This document shows, in pieces, positions 7,758 to 15,966 of a stretch of 20,083 nt of DNA. The stretch covers positions 1-20,083 of the forward strand of contig NZAF01000132.1 in assembly GCA_002686115.1 (NCBI GenBank). The letters run 5' to 3'. The DNA comes from Halobacteriovorax sp. (lineage in GTDB: Bacteria; Bdellovibrionota; Bacteriovoracia; Bacteriovoracales; Bacteriovoracaceae). The notes under the pieces were generated by a model that saw only the letters and a program-made list of their open reading frames with translations, had not been told where the DNA came from and did not search any database. The position numbers and the translations under genes are program-made. The first letter of the stretch is position 1. The number at the start of each line of letters is the position of its first letter.

Positions 7758-9758
7758 TATAAAGGTTTGAATCATTGCATCTTCTTTCATGTATTCATAT
7801 CTTCCAGATGCACCAGCGTGACCTGCACCCATATTCATATAAAGTAGCTTAGGGTTATGGTCTGTGGCATGATCTCGTAACCTATATATCCACTTCATTG
7901 GTTCCCAGTACGTGACTCGAGGATCATTTAAACCACCAGTCGCTAGAATTGAAGGGTAATCTTTTTTTTCAATATTATCATAAGGAGAATATGATTTTAT
8001 GTAATCGAAATATTCTTTGTCATTTGGGTTTCCCCATTCCTCATATTCAAGCTGAGTGAGAGGAAGAGATGAGTCCATCATCGTATTTAAAACGTCTACA
8101 AAAGGAACTTCAGCGATGGCAACTTTAAACATTCCCTCAGGCGCAATGTTGATAGCTGCCCCAACAAGCATTCCTCCTGCGCTACCACCGTTGATAGCTA
8201 TTTGACCTTTAGAAGTATATTTATTTTGGATTAAGTATTCACCACAGGCGATAAAGTCATAAAATGAGTTCTTCTTTTTTAAGAACTTTCCTTCTTCGTA
8301 CCAAAATCTACCAAGAGTAGAGCTTCCTCTTATATGTGCAATTGCAAAAATAAAACCTCTATCAACGAGTGAAAGAATTTTCGAACGAAAGGCCGGATCA
8401 ACATTCATACCATAAGATCCATATCCGTATAACAGCACCGGTGATTTACCGTCTAATTTATCTTCATGTCTTCTAAGAATGCTCATCGGAACAGATGCTT
8501 TATCATGAGAGGGGACAGATACTCTTTCTACAGTGTATTTGCTTGAGTCAAAACCAGGTACTTCTTTAAAATAAATTTCTTTAGACTTTTTTGATGTGAT
8601 ATCTAGCTCATAAGTCGTTAAGGGTCTTGTCAGTGAAGAGTAGTCATATCTGAAAAGGTTTGTATCAAACTCTGCATTGTCTCCAGAGTAAGCGTTATAG
8701 CTGGGCTCAGGGAAAGAAATAATATGTTCACTATCATCATTAAAGATTAATTTAATTTTTGGTAAACCATTTTCTCGATATGAAATAGCATTAAAACTCT
8801 TATAGCATTCTATATCATTAATGTAGATATTATCATCAGGAGCAATGACTTCTTCAGTTTCATTACTTCCTATCTTTCTTCTAATGATTCTAAAATTATG
8901 GTGTGTATCATTAGATAAAATATAGAAATATCCATTCTTGTGAGTGGCGTAGTATTCTATTTTATCTCTTCTAGGCTCAATTAGCTCAGGACGAGCGTTA
9001 ATGTCTTTTGCACTTAAGTAATAGGATGTGTTTGATGTTGATCCATTTGATGTGATAAAGATATATTCATGATCTAGTGATTCATTTACGCCGACAAAGT
9101 ATTCTCCAGACTCTTCCGTAAAAAGCTCCGTATCATCAGCACTTCCTAAGTTATGTTGCATTACTTTAAATGGCCTTTGATCTTCGTTTTGTACAACATA
9201 AACAACACTATATAAGTCTTTGTACCAAGAAACACTATGAGCGACATTATGAATTTCGTCGTTATAGATTTCACCTGTCTCAAGATTTTTAAATTTAAGC
9301 GTGTACATTTCTGAGCCATTAGTGTCGACAGTATAAGCTAGAATTTTGTGATCACTTGAAGGATCAAACACGCCTAGGTCAAAATAATCTAATCCTTTTG
9401 CAAGTTCATTTTCATCAAGACATATCTCTTCAATATCACTCCCAATTTTTTTTCGGCAGTGAATGGCGTATTCCTTATTTTTCTCATATCTTTCATAGTA
9501 GTGATATTCACCATGCTTATATGGACAGGTTGAATATTCTTCTAATTCTCGAGACTTCATTTCTTCAAAAATTTGATTCTCTAATGAAGAATGTGACTTT
9601 AGATAGTCTTTTGTGATGTCATTCTCTTTAGAGAGTAATTCCTTTATGAGGGGTCCATCTACTTCATTTTTTATATCGCGAAGCCAAAAATACTCATCTT
9701 CTGAGTTTTTTGGATGATTATTTCTTTTTTCAACATATTGGTAACTGAGTTTTTTCAT
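7731..9758 (-). CDS. ptrB: Oligopeptidase B (S9A prolyl oligopeptidase family)
   Basis: This serine peptidase cleaves short peptides after basic residues. With the start at the ATG at 9758-9756 it has 675 residues, close to E. coli PtrB (686). The N-terminal propeller begins after DEYFWLRD. The C-terminal hydrolase domain holds GGSAGG (Ser526), NDPRV (Asp612) and GAGH (His647), near the E. coli triad positions. EYEEWGNP (571-578) keeps the acidic pair that reads basic P1 residues in OpB. No signal peptide is seen. A GTG at 9800 would add 14 residues, most of them encoded by an inverted-repeat arm, so I reject it. The chosen ATG has AAGGA only 1 nt away, so the true start is not fully settled. 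The 3' end overlaps the DUF1704 fusion gene by 27 bp. Confidence 0.92.
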   Translation of the reverse strand: MKKLSYQYVEKRNNHPKNSEDEYFWLRDIKNEVDGPLIKELLSKENDITKDYLKSHSSLENQIFEEMKSRELEEYSTCPYKHGEYHYYERYEKNKEYAIHCRKKIGSDIEEICLDENELAKGLDYFDLGVFDPSSDHKILAYTVDTNGSEMYTLKFKNLETGEIYNDEIHNVAHSVSWYKDLYSVVYVVQNEDQRPFKVMQHNLGSADDTELFTEESGEYFVGVNESLDHEYIFITSNGSTSNTSYYLSAKDINARPELIEPRRDKIEYYATHKNGYFYILSNDTHHNFRIIRRKIGSNETEEVIAPDDNIYINDIECYKSFNAISYRENGLPKIKLIFNDDSEHIISFPEPSYNAYSGDNAEFDTNLFRYDYSSLTRPLTTYELDITSKKSKEIYFKEVPGFDSSKYTVERVSVPSHDKASVPMSILRRHEDKLDGKSPVLLYGYGSYGMNVDPAFRSKILSLVDRGFIFAIAHIRGSSTLGRFWYEEGKFLKKKNSFYDFIACGEYLIQNKYTSKGQIAINGGSAGGMLVGAAINIAPEGMFKVAIAEVPFVDVLNTMMDSSLPLTQLEYEEWGNPNDKEYFDYIKSYSPYDNIEKKDYPSILATGGLNDPRVTYWEPMKWIYRLRDHATDHNPKLLYMNMGAGHAGASGRYEYMKEDAMIQTFILKEFGIES

Positions 9759-9772
9759 ATCCTTATTTAAAA

Positions 9773-9841
9773 GGTGCCAGGAGACTTTTTCACTACACAC
9801 TGCGCATAACGCGTTGATTACTGGAAAAGTCTCCTGGCACC
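9773..9841. repeat. 69-bp REP-like inverted repeat element
   Basis: GGTGCCAGGAGACTTTT (9773-9789) and its exact complement (9825-9841) form perfect 17-bp arms. Pairing extends to 20 bp with one mismatch. A smaller GCG/CGC stem lies in the loop (9802-9804 with 9810-9812), next to the palindrome ACGCGT. It sits just upstream of the oligopeptidase B start and about 130 bp before the TonB receptor gene. The shape resembles REP/BIME or other non-autonomous palindromic elements. No second copy is visible in this window, so mobility is inferred. Confidence 0.7.
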
Positions 9842-9969
9842 ATGTGGAAATGTTAATAAATACTCATAATGGGAAGTTAATGATTGCAATATATTACGTC
9901 TTCCTCACGGTGCGAATTCTTAGTAAAATTATATTTTAAAAACATGTAAGACATAATCATGGAGATTAG

Positions 9970-12027
9970 ATGAAGTCTATTTTAGTGTTGTTTCAGATTT
10001 TCTTTTTTATTAATGTGCAGGCAGAAGAGATGTCTCTTGGATCAATTTTAAATCTGAATGAACAAGTTTATTCAGCTTCTAGAAAAGTTCAGGAAGATCG
10101 TGAAGCACCACAAGTCGTTACAATCATCACACCTAAACAAATGAAAAGATTTGGTTTTCGAACGATTAATGAAGCCTTGCAAATGGTTCCTGGTTTTGAT
10201 GTTCAAAGACAAATGAGAAAAGAGTTTGTGTGGACAAGAGGTGTGAGAGAGTCAGCCTTAATTCTTATCAACTCTATTCCTATAATGAATCCTAATGATA
10301 ATGAAGCTATCTTAGATAAGGCCTTTAATATTGAAATGATTGATAGGGTTGAAGTTCTCAGAGGGCCTGGAGGTGTTCTTTGGGGGAATAATGCCTTTTT
10401 AGGGATTGTTAACGTTATTACAAAAAAAGCTAAAAAGGGTGAAGATCTATTTGAAGTAAATGGACATTATGCTTCTTATGAGCAGAGAAAAGTTGGTTTA
10501 GTTGCTTCTCAAAGCTTTGGCGATTTAAGTTATTTTATCTCGGGCCATACTTGGAGAGGTGAAAAGCATGATGTTGAGGTATTCAATAATTATAATGATG
10601 GTACAGGTGGAGGCTCACAAATTAGTGGAGTTGGTAGACAAGATGAGAGTCGATGGGATGATGTTTACGCAAATATCTCTTATAAAGACTGGAGCTTCTC
10701 ATATAAAAGAGATGATCATAGAGAATATACACCGCTCACTGACTTGCAGACTTTTGTTATCCCTGAAGGAGGTAATCCTTTTTACGAAGATGATGAAACC
10801 GAACTTTTTCAATTAACGAAGTCTGGTAAGCTGAGTGATGGTGGATCTTATATGTTTAGAGGTCAAGTTCTGAATCGCGACACCATTATTCGTTATCCAC
10901 AAAGAGCAACAGGAACACCTGATGTTGATATTCTACTAGATGGAATGGAAGTAACAGTCTACACAGCTGACATTCAAATAAATGAGCAAGTCTCTGAAAA
11001 GCACGACATCGTTTGGGGGGCAACTTACCAGCATGTAGAAGGTGGTAAGCAGCCTATTGTTTTAAAGCAAAATGGAACTGTAACAAGACAGGATAACTAC
11101 TTTCAAGCACATGCTAAGTTCACATCGATTAGCGGATTTTTCCAGAGTACATATAAGATGAGTGATCGTTGGAATCTTGGAGGTGGACTACGTCTAGAAT
11201 ACACAGATGCTGTTGCTGAAAGACGATTAAGCTCTGGAAGTATTATTATGGAAGATTTTAATTATGATCCTACTTATATTGTTAACTTAAATTCTATTCA
11301 TAAGGTTGGAAAGAATGATTCATTAAAGTTTATCTTTAGTAAGGGGATTAGAAGACCTGATGTCGAGCAATCTACAGGAGGAGAAACTTTTGTTGGAAAT
11401 ACAGATCTAAAGGATGAATCTGCTTTATCTTTTGAAATAGATTATTTAAAGGATTTTTCAGGCAAGGTGACTTGGAGAAATAATATTTCACTGACTCATG
11501 TAAGTGACTTAATAGATTTTAAGCCAAATAACTCAGGTTCATTTGTTGCAGGAAACTTAGATGATGCGGATATATATGTATTGGAGTCTGAGGTTAAATG
11601 GACAATGAAAAATGATTCTTTTCTCTTAGCAAACCTAACTTATAAGACTGGTGAAACAGAGGATGATATCGACTTTTCAATTATTGGTACCAATCAATGG
11701 TCATTTAATATTCTAAATTCCTATAGTTTTACTAATAAGTGGTCAGTGAATACTTATATCTCTTACGTTGGTACAAAGGAAGATTACTTTGCTCCTAATC
11801 GTGGAGCGGCACCTATTTCTAATCCATCGAGAAAGGAAGTAGATGATTACGTTAATGTTGACCTTGGTTTTTACGGAGAAGGGATTGTAAAAGATCTAGA
11901 TATGTCTTTCTTTATATATAACTTATTAGATGAAGAGTATTTTCATCAAAATCGCTTTACAAAAACTGGATATTTACACCCAAGACCAGGGCGTAATTAT
12001 GCTGTGAATATTTATTACAAATTTTAG
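9970..12027 (+). CDS. TonB-dependent outer-membrane receptor
   Basis: The 685-residue protein has a Sec signal peptide (cleavage after VQA, residue 18). An N-terminal plug domain covers about 40-155: EAPQVVTIITPKQM, INEALQMVPGFDV, then IDRVEVLRGPGGVLWGNNAF and IVNVITKK, the strongest signatures of this family. A 22-strand-type beta-barrel with many aromatic-ended strands follows, finishing in NIYYKF with the terminal Phe typical of outer-membrane proteins. QVYSASRKV (about 33-41) occupies the place of the usual Val/Thr/Ala-Ser-Arg segment before the plug. GGAG lies 5 nt before the ATG. It heads an operon with a response regulator, two binding proteins and a histidine kinase, which points to ligand sensing. 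No siderophore gene or clear Fur site is present, and the ligand is unknown. Confidence 0.93.
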   Translation: MKSILVLFQIFFFINVQAEEMSLGSILNLNEQVYSASRKVQEDREAPQVVTIITPKQMKRFGFRTINEALQMVPGFDVQRQMRKEFVWTRGVRESALILINSIPIMNPNDNEAILDKAFNIEMIDRVEVLRGPGGVLWGNNAFLGIVNVITKKAKKGEDLFEVNGHYASYEQRKVGLVASQSFGDLSYFISGHTWRGEKHDVEVFNNYNDGTGGGSQISGVGRQDESRWDDVYANISYKDWSFSYKRDDHREYTPLTDLQTFVIPEGGNPFYEDDETELFQLTKSGKLSDGGSYMFRGQVLNRDTIIRYPQRATGTPDVDILLDGMEVTVYTADIQINEQVSEKHDIVWGATYQHVEGGKQPIVLKQNGTVTRQDNYFQAHAKFTSISGFFQSTYKMSDRWNLGGGLRLEYTDAVAERRLSSGSIIMEDFNYDPTYIVNLNSIHKVGKNDSLKFIFSKGIRRPDVEQSTGGETFVGNTDLKDESALSFEIDYLKDFSGKVTWRNNISLTHVSDLIDFKPNNSGSFVAGNLDDADIYVLESEVKWTMKNDSFLLANLTYKTGETEDDIDFSIIGTNQWSFNILNSYSFTNKWSVNTYISYVGTKEDYFAPNRGAAPISNPSRKEVDDYVNVDLGFYGEGIVKDLDMSFFIYNLLDEEYFHQNRFTKTGYLHPRPGRNYAVNIYYKF

Positions 12028-12030
12028 AGC

Positions 12031-12047
12031 TAGTTTACTATAAACTA
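12031..12047 (+). promoter_or_regulatory. Intercistronic hairpin before the response regulator
   Basis: TAGTTTA (12031-12037) and TAAACTA (12041-12047) form a 7-bp stem with a 3-nt loop between the receptor stop and the GAGGA ribosome site (12050-12054) of the next gene. There is no U-tract after it. It is more likely an mRNA processing or stability element than a terminator, perhaps lowering regulator expression relative to the receptor. Confidence 0.35.
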
Positions 12048-12057
12048 TTGAGGACCT

Positions 12058-12447
12058 ATGAAAAAATCAGACTTTAGAATGCTTGTTGTAGATGATGAGC
12101 CAGAGCTATTAGAGATACTATCAGAATATTTTGAACTAAAAGACTTTAATGTTTTCACAGCTGAGAGTGGAAATAAGGCATTAGAATTTCTGGATAAAGA
12201 AAAAGTCGACTTTGTACTGTCAGATATTCGTATGCCTGATGGCGACGGAATTCATTTGGTGAAATCTCTACGTGCAATTGATGAAAAAGAACCTGTTATT
12301 TATCTATATTCTGGGCAAATAGATAAAAATAGTCTTTCAACTGATGAAGACTTATTGATGATGGGAGTTCAAAAGTTAATTAAAAAACCATTTGCAACAG
12401 AAGAGATAGAGAGAGAAATTGTAAATTTCTTTGATATAGAGGATTAG
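12058..12447 (+). CDS. Receiver-only (CheY-type) response regulator
   Basis: The 129-residue protein is a single receiver domain. It has the acidic pair D12/D13 in VVDDEPE, phosphoacceptor D56 in LSDIRMPDGDG, S85 in LYSG at the switch Ser/Thr position, and K110 in KKPF. The domain fills the whole protein, so no DNA-binding, GGDEF or other output is attached. Phosphorylation would come from the kinase at the end of the same operon, and the output would require protein-protein contact or a phosphorelay. It follows the TonB receptor by 30 bp, with GAGGA 3 nt before the ATG, and precedes a binding-protein gene by 1 bp. Confidence 0.93.
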   Translation: MKKSDFRMLVVDDEPELLEILSEYFELKDFNVFTAESGNKALEFLDKEKVDFVLSDIRMPDGDGIHLVKSLRAIDEKEPVIYLYSGQIDKNSLSTDEDLLMMGVQKLIKKPFATEEIEREIVNFFDIED

Positions 12448-12448
12448 A

Positions 12449-13045
12449 TTGAGCCTTAAAAAAATCTCCATATTAACTCTTTTACTATTTGTTAGAGCAA
12501 GTCTTGCTGAGGTAATTCCGGTGTTCTCACCGCATTTGAAGACAAATCTCGAATTTAGAGAAAAAGTGAAAAAACAGATGCAGGCGAAGAAAAAGCAAGT
12601 GATCTTTTTTTCAAAGTATGAAGAATTTAATTCCTACGTCAGTCAAGAATCTCCAAAAGAACAGATAAGACTTGTAAAAAATATTGGGCAGAAGGGAGTC
12701 CTCGATTTTTTATCAGTGAAAAAAATAAAACTTCAGGCTTACACACTTAAAGAGAGACCGGTCAAAGATCTTGACGGAAAGAATGTTGGGGTTGTTAAGT
12801 TTACCGAGAATAACGATTTTGTTCAGTTAGTCGAAAAAAAATTCAAGGTAAAATTAAAACAGATTAGAACTGTTTCAAAGGAAGAAAACCTTGTTCCACT
12901 ATTATTTTTCAAAAATGTAGATCTGATTTTCTTAGATTCACGATCAACATCACTAATTAATAAACAATTTAATATAAAACTAAAAAAATTAAAATGGAAT
13001 ATTGAGTGGGGCGCAGAAGCTCTTATAAGGTCGGGAATAAAATGA
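12449..13045 (+). CDS. Short periplasmic substrate-binding-like protein
   Basis: The 198-residue protein starts with TTG 1 bp after the preceding stop, with AGAGGA (12438-12443) 5 nt upstream. Residues 1-20 are a signal peptide (cleavage near SLA-E). The mature part resembles half to two thirds of a PhnD-type or PBP2-type binding fold. DLDGKNVGVVKF (about 109-120) matches the 'L.GK.VGV' strand at a lobe boundary, and LFFKNVDLIFLDSRST (about 151-166) the later 'G.vDa...' strand. At 198 residues it is shorter than a usual 250-300-residue binding protein. It ends with ATGA overlapping the next start. A sensing subunit or adaptor for the operon's kinase is plausible; the family assignment is tentative. 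Confidence 0.75.
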   Translation: MSLKKISILTLLLFVRASLAEVIPVFSPHLKTNLEFREKVKKQMQAKKKQVIFFSKYEEFNSYVSQESPKEQIRLVKNIGQKGVLDFLSVKKIKLQAYTLKERPVKDLDGKNVGVVKFTENNDFVQLVEKKFKVKLKQIRTVSKEENLVPLLFFKNVDLIFLDSRSTSLINKQFNIKLKKLKWNIEWGAEALIRSGIK

Positions 13046-13989
13046 AATTACTTTTTAAGTTATTCTTTGTGATATGCATAGGCTTCCAAGCCTTTTCAAA
13101 TGTCTTAGTTGTTTCTGGTGAGCAACGAAAGTTTTCGTTATTTACTGAGAAATTAATAGAATTTGGAAAAAAGTCTACAGTGAATTATGAAAAGAAATCT
13201 TTCTCAAAGGATACAGGTTATAAAGAATTTGAAAGTTATGTTAAATCTAAGCCAGAAACAAAATTAATTATTACCGTTGATAATAAATACTTATCTTTTT
13301 TAAAGAAATATAACGAAAAGAACAAGCCTGTGAGGGGGATCAGTGTCCTTGCCCTAAATCTTGAAGAGCAGTTAAAGGACGAAACAAATATTGCAGGAAT
13401 CAGGTATGAGCCTTCGGCATTTTCTCTGTTTTCAAGTCTAAGATATAATGTTCTTCCAGATGCAAAAAAACTACTCGTGATCTATCGATCAAGCGTATTA
13501 AAGAAGCAAATTGAAAAGGCAAGCAAGGAGCTGAAATTTGTTGGCGGAGAGCTTGTTAAGTTAGATGTAATGTCTTTTAAAGGTGAGGAATTAAAAGATA
13601 AGTTAAAGATGGCCTTAAAGCAAACAAGCGCTCTTGAATATGATGCGATATGGGTACCTTTAGATTCAGTGTTATTATCACCTGAGCTCTTTATTAATCA
13701 ATGGCTTCCTTTTACACAGAATCAAGAAAAACCTATTGTCGTTCAATCAGAAAGTCTTGCTGACGTAAAACTGAATTTTGCTACATATGCAGTTTCTCCT
13801 AATCTTTTTGATCTTGCTGATCAGACAAAGCAATTAGTTGAGCTCGTTCTATCAGGTAAGTCAGATATTAAAACTATTGGAATCGAAGAAAGTATTTCTA
13901 TACAAAAGTATATCAATACAAAGATGTTAAATGATTTAGGTATTAAACTAAGAAATGATCTAGAGGACATTGTCTACCTTAGGAAATAA
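13042..13989 (+). CDS. ABC-type substrate-binding protein (ABC_sub_bind-like)
   Basis: I choose the ATG at 13042, which overlaps the previous stop as ATGA and opens directly with a signal peptide (MKLLFKLFFVICIGFQAFS). An in-frame GTG-type start 36 bp upstream would bury that peptide behind 12 polar residues. The 315-residue product looks like the PF04392-type periplasmic binding family. NIAGIRYEPSAF, DAKKLLVIYRSS and YDAIWVPLDS follow the two-lobe pattern, and the end NTKMLNDLGIKL matches the conserved 'N...a..lGi.' close of that family. No permease or ATPase gene is nearby, so a signalling role with the adjacent kinase is more likely than transport. The next ATG begins at the base right after its stop codon. 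Confidence 0.85.
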   Translation: MKLLFKLFFVICIGFQAFSNVLVVSGEQRKFSLFTEKLIEFGKKSTVNYEKKSFSKDTGYKEFESYVKSKPETKLIITVDNKYLSFLKKYNEKNKPVRGISVLALNLEEQLKDETNIAGIRYEPSAFSLFSSLRYNVLPDAKKLLVIYRSSVLKKQIEKASKELKFVGGELVKLDVMSFKGEELKDKLKMALKQTSALEYDAIWVPLDSVLLSPELFINQWLPFTQNQEKPIVVQSESLADVKLNFATYAVSPNLFDLADQTKQLVELVLSGKSDIKTIGIEESISIQKYINTKMLNDLGIKLRNDLEDIVYLRK

Positions 13990-15738
13990 ATGCAAAAGAA
14001 GATTTTTTTAAGTTCAATAATTATAGGAATCTGCTGTTCAATCTTGTTGATTTCGTTAAGCTTTTATATCTTGTTTGATATTACAAGCTCTCTTTCATCT
14101 GTTTTTTCTGATGCGACTTCAGATCTTTTAGAGGGAATTAAGTCTGATGTTGCTAGCCATCAACAAAGGTCATTAAAAAGATTGGATTATGACTTCTTGT
14201 TAAGTTCTAAGAATAAAATTCTAAAGGATACGGAGACAATAGTACCAATGGTTAATGATTTCTCGATAATGAGTGTTCGTGACTTTACTAATACCGTATT
14301 TCAAAGTGATGCCGATATTGTAGGAATTAGTGTCATTGTCTCTACAGATAATAACTTTACCTTATGGTCTCATGTTAGTAAGAAACTTCCTTTAGGAGTA
14401 GGTTTCAACAGTAAGTATAATGTTAAGAAAAAAAAGTGGGAAGCCATCTATAAGGGTAAGCCTGTAGAGCTAGATATCGATTTTTTAAGCGATAAGAACA
14501 ATTTAAAAGAGAAGTATGAAATAAAAAGAGAAAAAGAGCATATAACTATATTTTCTCCTTTCGATAGTGGATTAGTTATTTATAAATTCTCGCTAGCTTC
14601 AATGTTTGATCAAATTAAGAAAGAGAGATCTCTTTACGACAAAATTCAATCGAATATTATTAAGAATTCTGATGATATGCTACTTGAGATAGCTAATAAG
14701 AAGAGAAGCTCGATACATGTAACAACTCTGATAATTATTGTTTTTATCATTATCATTATTATTTTTAATTACTTACTTGCGAAAAAGATAGGGGAGAAAA
14801 TTTCAGAACCAGTTAACTCTCTTCTTGATAGCATCAAAAAGGTTGCTCAAGGTGAATATGAAGAGCATGCAGTTATAAAAAGTGGTGACGAAATAGAAGA
14901 GATTGCGAATAATTTCAATTTGATGGTTATGGCGATAAAGGACAGGGACTCACAGCTTCATGAATATCAAAACAATCTTGAAAATATTCTCTCTCAAAGA
15001 ACTCGTGAACTTGAGGAGGAAAGGGCAAAGAATATTCAAGAATCAAAACTTCGATCAATCGGTGAAATGTCAGCAGGCATTGCTCATGAAATCAATAATC
15101 CTCTGGCAACAATAGACCCATCGATAAAAATTGTAAGGATGTTGCTTGATAAAGAACCACCTGATAAAGAAAAAATCTCAAAACGTCTGGATGTAATTTT
15201 AGAGATGACTGCAAGAATTTCTGAGATCGTTAAAGGAGTGACAACTTTTGCACGTGATCAAGTGAGCGTTGATGCTGATGTTGTTGAAGTAAGTAGTATC
15301 ATTTCAAGTAGTCTTAATATGATTGAAAAAAGAGCAAAGAAAAATGATATCACGATAGATTTAATAAATACGGATAAATCTATTAATGTTTTTGTAAAGA
15401 AGAATGAAATTATCCAGGTTCTCATTAACCTTTTGAATAACGCTTATTATGAAGTTGATAAGCTGGAAGATAAAAAAGAGCGATGGATTAAAATAGAGTC
15501 ATATGAAGATGAGAGTAAAGCTATCATTCGAGTATTAAATGGTGGTGATAAAATCAAAGAAGATATCGTTGAAAAGATTATGGCACCATTTTTCACCACT
15601 AAACCAGAAGGTGAAGGAACAGGACTTGGACTCTCAGTTTCTCGAGGAATAATGAAATCTTATAACGGTGATCTAGAAGTTGATTTAAAAGAAGAATCGA
15701 CATGTTTTGTAATGACTCTTCCAAAAGTACGTAATTAA
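13990..15738 (+). CDS. Membrane sensor histidine kinase
   Basis: The 582-residue kinase has one TM segment at about 8-29, a periplasmic sensor of about 210 residues (33-243) and a second TM at about 246-264. A HAMP-type linker (265-317) and a coiled coil (318-352) follow. The HisKA domain has phosphoacceptor H366 in AHEINNPL. The ATPase domain shows NLLNNAYYEV (480-489), APFFTTK (532-538) and GEGTGLGLSVS (541-551). Its G1 box reads NGGDK rather than DxGxG (N517 at the usual Asp), similar to the NSGxP form of many kinases of this type, so activity is likely kept. The ATG follows the upstream TAA with no gap and AGGA lies 5 nt before it. It probably senses the periplasmic binding proteins and signals to the operon's receiver. 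Confidence 0.94.
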   Translation: MQKKIFLSSIIIGICCSILLISLSFYILFDITSSLSSVFSDATSDLLEGIKSDVASHQQRSLKRLDYDFLLSSKNKILKDTETIVPMVNDFSIMSVRDFTNTVFQSDADIVGISVIVSTDNNFTLWSHVSKKLPLGVGFNSKYNVKKKKWEAIYKGKPVELDIDFLSDKNNLKEKYEIKREKEHITIFSPFDSGLVIYKFSLASMFDQIKKERSLYDKIQSNIIKNSDDMLLEIANKKRSSIHVTTLIIIVFIIIIIIFNYLLAKKIGEKISEPVNSLLDSIKKVAQGEYEEHAVIKSGDEIEEIANNFNLMVMAIKDRDSQLHEYQNNLENILSQRTRELEEERAKNIQESKLRSIGEMSAGIAHEINNPLATIDPSIKIVRMLLDKEPPDKEKISKRLDVILEMTARISEIVKGVTTFARDQVSVDADVVEVSSIISSSLNMIEKRAKKNDITIDLINTDKSINVFVKKNEIIQVLINLLNNAYYEVDKLEDKKERWIKIESYEDESKAIIRVLNGGDKIKEDIVEKIMAPFFTTKPEGEGTGLGLSVSRGIMKSYNGDLEVDLKEESTCFVMTLPKVRN

Positions 15739-15747
15739 TATTAATTA
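15732..15747. repeat. Perfect 16-bp A/T palindrome over the kinase stop codon
   Basis: TAATTAATATTAATTA reads identically on both strands and spans the TAA stop at 15736-15738. It is pure A/T with no U-tract context, so it is a weak terminator candidate at best. It lies at the start of a 228-bp intergenic gap that otherwise shows only A/T-rich sequence leading into the next operon. Confidence 0.3.
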
Positions 15748-15966
15748 ATTTAATGTCTGTGCATTTCATTTGGCTGAGTGGTTATGTTACTAATCTAGTC
15801 TTCTTTTAAGGCTCAAAATATTGTCACTTTTGCATTGAAATTTAAATCACTTAATAGGTTCTAATATATTAAAATTGTTGAATTGATTGAAGTCTTAATT
15901 ATAGTTTACTTAATATTTGTCGATAAATGTTAATATATAACTATATTTTAGATAGATAGGTTAAAG

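Noticed and set aside
9759..9800. N-terminal extension of oligopeptidase B from a GTG
   Set aside because: Most of the extra residues are encoded by an inverted-repeat arm and do not match the family; the ATG at 9758 gives the usual length.
9842..9969. Fur box in front of the TonB receptor
   Set aside because: ATTGCAAT near 9890 is palindromic but does not fit the GATAATGATTATC pattern.
13006..13041. Upstream start for the ABC_sub_bind-like protein
   Set aside because: It would put 12 polar residues before a clean signal peptide; the ATGA overlap start is better.
13990..15738. Inactive kinase because the G1 box is NGGDK instead of DxGxG
   Set aside because: An NSGxP-like G1 box is frequent in kinases of this type, and the N box, TTK and GTGLGL motifs are intact.
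15739..15966. Promoter for the DUF1592 operon
   Set aside because: Several TATA-like strings exist in this A/T-rich gap, but none has a convincing -35 at 16-18 bp, so no single site can be supported.
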